Shown here one piece after another: positions 60,472 to 64,000 of a stretch of DNA of 64,000 bases. This DNA is from Flavobacterium acetivorans. Its GTDB lineage: Bacteria; Bacteroidota; Bacteroidia; Flavobacteriales; Flavobacteriaceae. Positions within the stretch are counted from its first letter, which is position 1, and the number at the start of each line of letters is the position of its first letter. The stretch spans positions 2,418,001 through 2,482,000 of the forward strand of contig NZ_CP087132.1 in the NCBI RefSeq assembly GCF_020911885.1, given 5' to 3'. A program made the translations under genes and the position numbers. Under the pieces are notes generated by a model. It saw only the letters and a program-made list of their open reading frames with translations, made no database searches and had not been told where the DNA came from.

Positions 60472-60774
60472 TTATAGCAATAAAATTAGCAATAAAATGA
60501 TGATGATAATAGCACCTACTGAAAGATAAACGCCGTTTCCTGATGCTTTTAAATTAGTTTTTATTTCTCTCACCTCTTTACGGAGTTCTTTTTTTTCTGA
60601 AGAACTTAAAGAAGATTTATCCATCTCCTTGATTTCTTCCAATCGATTAAGCATGATTTGTACCTCTGCAGGAATTTCTTTAGGAACCGGATTTTTTTCG
60701 GCTGCTGTCATTGTAGTCGGAATTGCACTTAACGATAATATCATTATCATTAAATAGAAACTTAGTTTTTTCAT
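60472..60774 (-). CDS. Small secreted/membrane protein with a C-terminal helix
   Basis: I start at ATG 60774 (MKKLSFYLMIMILSLSA); the 20 upstream codons are leader. The 100-aa product has a signal peptide, a charged coiled coil (VQIMLNRLEEIKEMDKSSLS, SEKKELRKEVREIKTNLKAS) and a final hydrophobic helix (VGAIIIIILLLILLL). Many Bacteroidota have such proteins; role unknown. Confidence 0.75.
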   Translation of the reverse strand: MKKLSFYLMIMILSLSAIPTTMTAAEKNPVPKEIPAEVQIMLNRLEEIKEMDKSSLSSSEKKELRKEVREIKTNLKASGNGVYLSVGAIIIIILLLILLL

Positions 60775-60921
60775 CTTTTTATCTGGTTTTGGTTTAATAA
60801 GAATATTTATATAAAGATAATAATTAATTGGCAATCAGTGTTGTATAATTTAAAGTGAATTTTGTGAAATTTACTCTTTTAAAAATATTGTATTAACAAT
60901 ATTTTTGTTAATTCACATCTT

Positions 60922-62742
60922 TTATTGATAAGGAACAATTCGAGGTTTAGCTAACTCAAAATTTTGTATACCAAAATCAGAAGTTTGAAAGGCATTGGTC
61001 TTAAAAACGTTATCACCCTGAAACGGAATAACGGGATAATAGGCCAATGATATTTGAAAAGCGCTAAATACTAAGTAATCATTATTGATGATGAGTCCAA
61101 TTCCAATTTTAGAATAAGCCTTGTTTTTTTGCAATTCATTTTGAGAATTTCCAAGTAGGGCGATAGAATAATTAAAATAAGGGTTAAGCCGAAATCCACC
61201 TATATTCCAAGGAGAATAAGCTTGAGTTTGCAAGGTTAACAGCGTTTTATTGGTTCCGTAAATCGGGCTGTTGAATCCTTGAATGCCGGATTCTTCGTTA
61301 ATATTGAGTTGATCACCAATCGATTTTTGTCGGTTGAGTCCTATTATGACCTGCGGCTTAATGAACTGTCTTAATTTCCAGTTTCCAATATCAATTAGAT
61401 TGGTGAAATAATTGGCCTGGAAAGAAAAAGTGGTTTGCTCTGTTTTGGATTTATTAAAAAAGGTTCCAGCTTCAAAATTAGTACTCAAAAAGCCCCATTT
61501 ATAGTATTTTCCAAAGGAGATTTGGCTTCCTATATAAGGACGCCAATTATTGTTTTTATTTTGGTAACCATAGGTGATTCCATAAATTCGTCCTATAGGT
61601 ACATCTTCAACAATACCGTTTTTGAAAATATACTTGTCTTTGATAAATTTTCGGGTATTAATACCAATACCTGAAAGTAAGAAGGTTTCATCAGCATAAA
61701 AATTTGTGGGATCATAATCAATTTCGGGACTTTCAATATAATTTTTATTCAATAATCGCCCTGAAATAATAAGATTGGTTGTTTTATCATCAAGAGTATT
61801 TCCTTTGAATATTTGGAAAGCCTTGGCAATCCAAAAATCATGTGAACTATACTTGAAATGTTGCTTTACATATTGTAGATCTAATCCTTGTAATGTATCA
61901 GTTTTAAATTGTTGATCTAAATAAATTCCTCCTGCCCATTTTGTTAAAGGAGAATAAAAAGGACGCTCTATACTAATACTTTTGCTGTAATTGTCATCCA
62001 AATCAATACGGTATTGTACTATTGTTTTGATGAAAGTATGTCTAATGTTTGGGATAGTGTACGCAAGATCGTTGGCATTTTTTCCGTCACTTGACCGGTT
62101 TGTAAATTTATAATCGAATTGATGACCAATACCAAAAATATTTCTTTCACTTAATCCCAATGAGGCTTTTGTACTGGAAACTGAAGCCTTGGGCAATGAG
62201 CTCCATGAATCTAAAACCCGAATGAAAACATCAACTGAGTCGGATTCTTTAGCTGTTAATTTTTCTGAAATAGTGACTCTGCTGACAAATTTTTGAGAAC
62301 GGATAATACGTTCAGATTCATCTATGTTTACGCTACTATAAGGGGTATTTTTTTTAAACAGTAATAAATTCTTTATGGCAAGATTTTTAGTTTTAAGATG
62401 CAATAGGTTTCCAGTCCTTTCAGTCCATTTATCCGGAGTTTTTGTCGAGTCCGTATCAGAATAACCAAATGGGTCTAAGGTAGTAATAATAATATTCCGA
62501 ATAATTTTTCCTTCAGCATCGACTTGTTTTTTTTGTTCAATTATTGGTTTTTTCTTTTTTGGATTAATTGGCTCAAAAATAAGCTTATGCAAGAGATGGG
62601 TGTACTTATTCTTCTTCGAATAGCTTTGAATGTTTTGATAGCTCTTAGAGCTGTCTTTTTCTTTTTTGTCATTTTGCGAAAAAGAAATTTGATAGCTAAA
62701 AGAGATTAAGATAAGTATCGCTATTTTTTGTTTTGAAAACAT
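60922..62742 (-). CDS. Outer-membrane barrel protein (BamA/TamA-like)
   Basis: The 606-aa product has a signal peptide, then a POTRA-like part (IRNIIITTLDPFGYSD, LAIKNLLLFKKNTPYSSVNI, DVFIRVLDSWSSLPKASVSS) and a 16-strand-like barrel rich in aromatic strands (GRIYGITYGYQNKNNNWRPY, FLVFSAFQISLAYYPVIPF-type end). The layout is that of small BamA-superfamily proteins without patatin domain. It probably takes part in outer-membrane assembly or secretion of some substrate. Not closely identified. Confidence 0.7.
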   Translation of the reverse strand: MFSKQKIAILILISFSYQISFSQNDKKEKDSSKSYQNIQSYSKKNKYTHLLHKLIFEPINPKKKKPIIEQKKQVDAEGKIIRNIIITTLDPFGYSDTDSTKTPDKWTERTGNLLHLKTKNLAIKNLLLFKKNTPYSSVNIDESERIIRSQKFVSRVTISEKLTAKESDSVDVFIRVLDSWSSLPKASVSSTKASLGLSERNIFGIGHQFDYKFTNRSSDGKNANDLAYTIPNIRHTFIKTIVQYRIDLDDNYSKSISIERPFYSPLTKWAGGIYLDQQFKTDTLQGLDLQYVKQHFKYSSHDFWIAKAFQIFKGNTLDDKTTNLIISGRLLNKNYIESPEIDYDPTNFYADETFLLSGIGINTRKFIKDKYIFKNGIVEDVPIGRIYGITYGYQNKNNNWRPYIGSQISFGKYYKWGFLSTNFEAGTFFNKSKTEQTTFSFQANYFTNLIDIGNWKLRQFIKPQVIIGLNRQKSIGDQLNINEESGIQGFNSPIYGTNKTLLTLQTQAYSPWNIGGFRLNPYFNYSIALLGNSQNELQKNKAYSKIGIGLIINNDYLVFSAFQISLAYYPVIPFQGDNVFKTNAFQTSDFGIQNFELAKPRIVPYQ

Positions 62743-62966
62743 TTAAAAATAATGTTTTTAGGCTAATCAGTACACTTTTTTGTTGACGATCTTCAATTCG
62801 AATTTGTCACAATCTATTTCAAATAGTGCTAAAAATGCAGCTGTTTAGAGAATTTTTACTATCCAAATACCGCTAATCATCCCTTTAATTGAAACCAGTT
62901 TTTTGTTCAATTATAAGTATAAAGTTAGAACAAAATAATTATAAGATTGTTTTATTAAAGAAAAAA

Positions 62967-63503
62967 CTAATCTACAAATTCCTTATTATCAAAATGGTTT
63001 TCTAATATAGAAATTCCTTTTTGGAAAAGCAGATTGTTAGGATAAACAATCATTTCTCCATCTTTAGTTTTTAGGGCAATATGGAAGGCACCAATGTCTT
63101 CAATTTCGGCAATGACAGGGAAATCTTTATCGTGAATTCGGATAACATCGCCAATTTTGAAAGGAAATGAAAAAAACAATATAATACCAGAGGTAATGTT
63201 GCTTAGAATAGACCATTGGGCAAACATGGCAACTCCCGCTACGGTTGTGATAGAGGAGACCGCAATAATGATGTCTTCGGCTTGAACTCCCCAAATGATG
63301 ATAAGAATAATCAGTGCCAAAACGGTAATTAACAAATGAATGTATTTGATAACCAGATTGGTTCGGTGTTCTATAATATGAGTTGATTTTGCAAAACCTC
63401 GAACCATTTTTGAAATGATTAGTCGCAATACAATTACCAAAAATAGCAAAACTCCCGTTTCGATTAATTCTTTTGTAAAGTCATCAAAAAAAGTCATGTC
63501 CAT
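62967..63503 (-). CDS. Small mechanosensitive channel (MscS family)
   Basis: The 178-aa product has three membrane helices: LIETGVLLFLVIVLRLII, YIHLLITVLALIILIIIWGV and a pore-lining helix (DIIIAVSSITTVAGVAMFAQ, then WSILSNITSGIILFFSFPFK) followed by the beta domain (GDVIRIHDKDFPVIAEIEDI, GEMIVYPNNLLFQKGI). This is MscS in a short form. It opens when turgor rises. It starts 10 bp after the Maf gene ends, so both are one operon. Confidence 0.92.
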   Translation of the reverse strand: MDMTFFDDFTKELIETGVLLFLVIVLRLIISKMVRGFAKSTHIIEHRTNLVIKYIHLLITVLALIILIIIWGVQAEDIIIAVSSITTVAGVAMFAQWSILSNITSGIILFFSFPFKIGDVIRIHDKDFPVIAEIEDIGAFHIALKTKDGEMIVYPNNLLFQKGISILENHFDNKEFVD

Positions 63504-63513
63504 CAGTTTTTTT

Positions 63514-64000
63514 TTAGGCTAAGGTACTTAAATATTTATATACTTTATCTACCGGCATTCCCATGACATTGGCATAAGAGCCTTCAATTTTAGAAACGGC
63601 TATAAAACCAATCCATTCCTGAATACCATAAGCGCCCGCTTTATCAAAAGGCTCATAATTATCAATATAATACAGAATTTCATCATCACTTAATTCATTA
63701 AAAGTAACCTTTGTAGTTTCGCATAAAAGCGTTGTTTCGGATTTTGTTTTAAAACAAACCGAGGTGATTACATCATGAGTAGAATTAGATAATGATTTTA
63801 GAATTTCAAAAGCATCTTGTTTGTCTTTTGGTTTTCCCAATGCTTCTTCGTTATGCCAAACAATAGTATCGCTTGTTATCAGAATTTCGTTCTCTTTCAA
63901 TTCTCCCTCAAAAGCATTGGCTTTCAATTCGGCGAGATAATTGGTGATTTCAGCGCCTTTTAATTCGGGCGGGTATATTTCTTCAATTTCTTTTAATCTA
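63514..64000 (-). CDS. maf: Maf-like nucleotide pyrophosphatase (partial, 5' end outside window)
   Basis: The frame is open to the right edge (RLKEIEEIYPPELKGAEITN, YLAELKANAFEGE at the edge), so the gene is cut at its start. The motifs SDTIVWHNEEALGKPKDKQD and VCFKTKSETT, and YEPFDKAGAYGIQEW and IEGSYANVMGMPVDKVYKYL, are the Maf/YhdE family. Maf proteins hydrolyse non-canonical nucleotides such as dTTP/UTP analogues, and can affect septum formation. The start ORF at 63927 (TTG) is only an artefact of the missing 5' end. Confidence 0.93.
   Translation of the reverse strand, partial: RLKEIEEIYPPELKGAEITNYLAELKANAFEGELKENEILITSDTIVWHNEEALGKPKDKQDAFEILKSLSNSTHDVITSVCFKTKSETTLLCETTKVTFNELSDDEILYYIDNYEPFDKAGAYGIQEWIGFIAVSKIEGSYANVMGMPVDKVYKYLSTLA

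Overview
The window looks like a chromosome segment of a Flavobacterium-like member of the Bacteroidota. It is AT-rich, has a SusC/SusD pair, DUF2911, DUF1684, DUF6520 and DUF5675 proteins and a BlaI/M56 pair, and carries at least one promoter of the TTTG-N19-TAnnTTTG type. The left 28 kb is an accessory and defence region, 28-43 kb is an outer-membrane uptake locus followed by repeat-rich DNA, and the right 20 kb is ordinary housekeeping sequence broken only by an IS66 element.

1-5.5 kb: the 3' end of a type IIG restriction-modification gene meets, tail to tail, a second specificity half that has no start. A Mpi-type DNA invertase sits next to them, as expected for a switchable specificity locus. 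Then comes an Abi_2/HEPN gene behind its own promoter, a compact folded RNA and a terminator-like hairpin, the layout of an RNA-antitoxin system. An AbiEii-like nucleotidyltransferase toxin with its DUF6922 partner follows.

3.3-18.3 kb: minus-strand genes (small secreted protein, RhuM, Vat-type acetyltransferase, secreted hydrolase, FRG protein, a DUF262/DUF3696 operon, a hypothetical) are separated by imperfect palindromes that behave like integron attC sites. For several genes the short box at the start of the unit is repeated as its reverse complement just after the stop codon, the signature of an integron cassette. A group II intron lies inside one palindrome, in the orientation opposite to the cassettes, as IIC-attC introns do. 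No integron integrase is in the window. Four copies of a roughly 200-bp non-coding element, each with a terminator hairpin and three with a promoter-like box, precede cassette genes.

18.4-28 kb: a sigma-like/small protein/ImmA operon is divergent from a Pycsar operon (PycTM effector, PycC cyclase) that carries a third overlapping gene with an E2-like fold and a SEC-C motif. Then come DUF2188, an unknown 416-aa protein, DUF3892 and a large helicase-nuclease with a convergent small HTH gene.

28-40 kb: after tandem and palindromic repeats lie SusC, SusD and an S9 peptidase, opposed by a small Cys-containing DUF6520 protein, a MauE-type redox membrane protein and an AraC regulator. This may be a uptake/processing locus for a peptide. 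40-43.5 kb: four small genes (DUF5675, two membrane proteins, one conserved hypothetical) lie between long heptanucleotide satellites. 43.6-64 kb: tRNA-Arg(ACG), BlaI/M56, IS66, MFS, DUF1684, TatD, TcdA, HAD, DUF2911, Na+/solute symporter with a 35-aa companion, PIG-L deacetylase, two paralogous secreted proteins, an outer-membrane barrel, MscS and a partial Maf.
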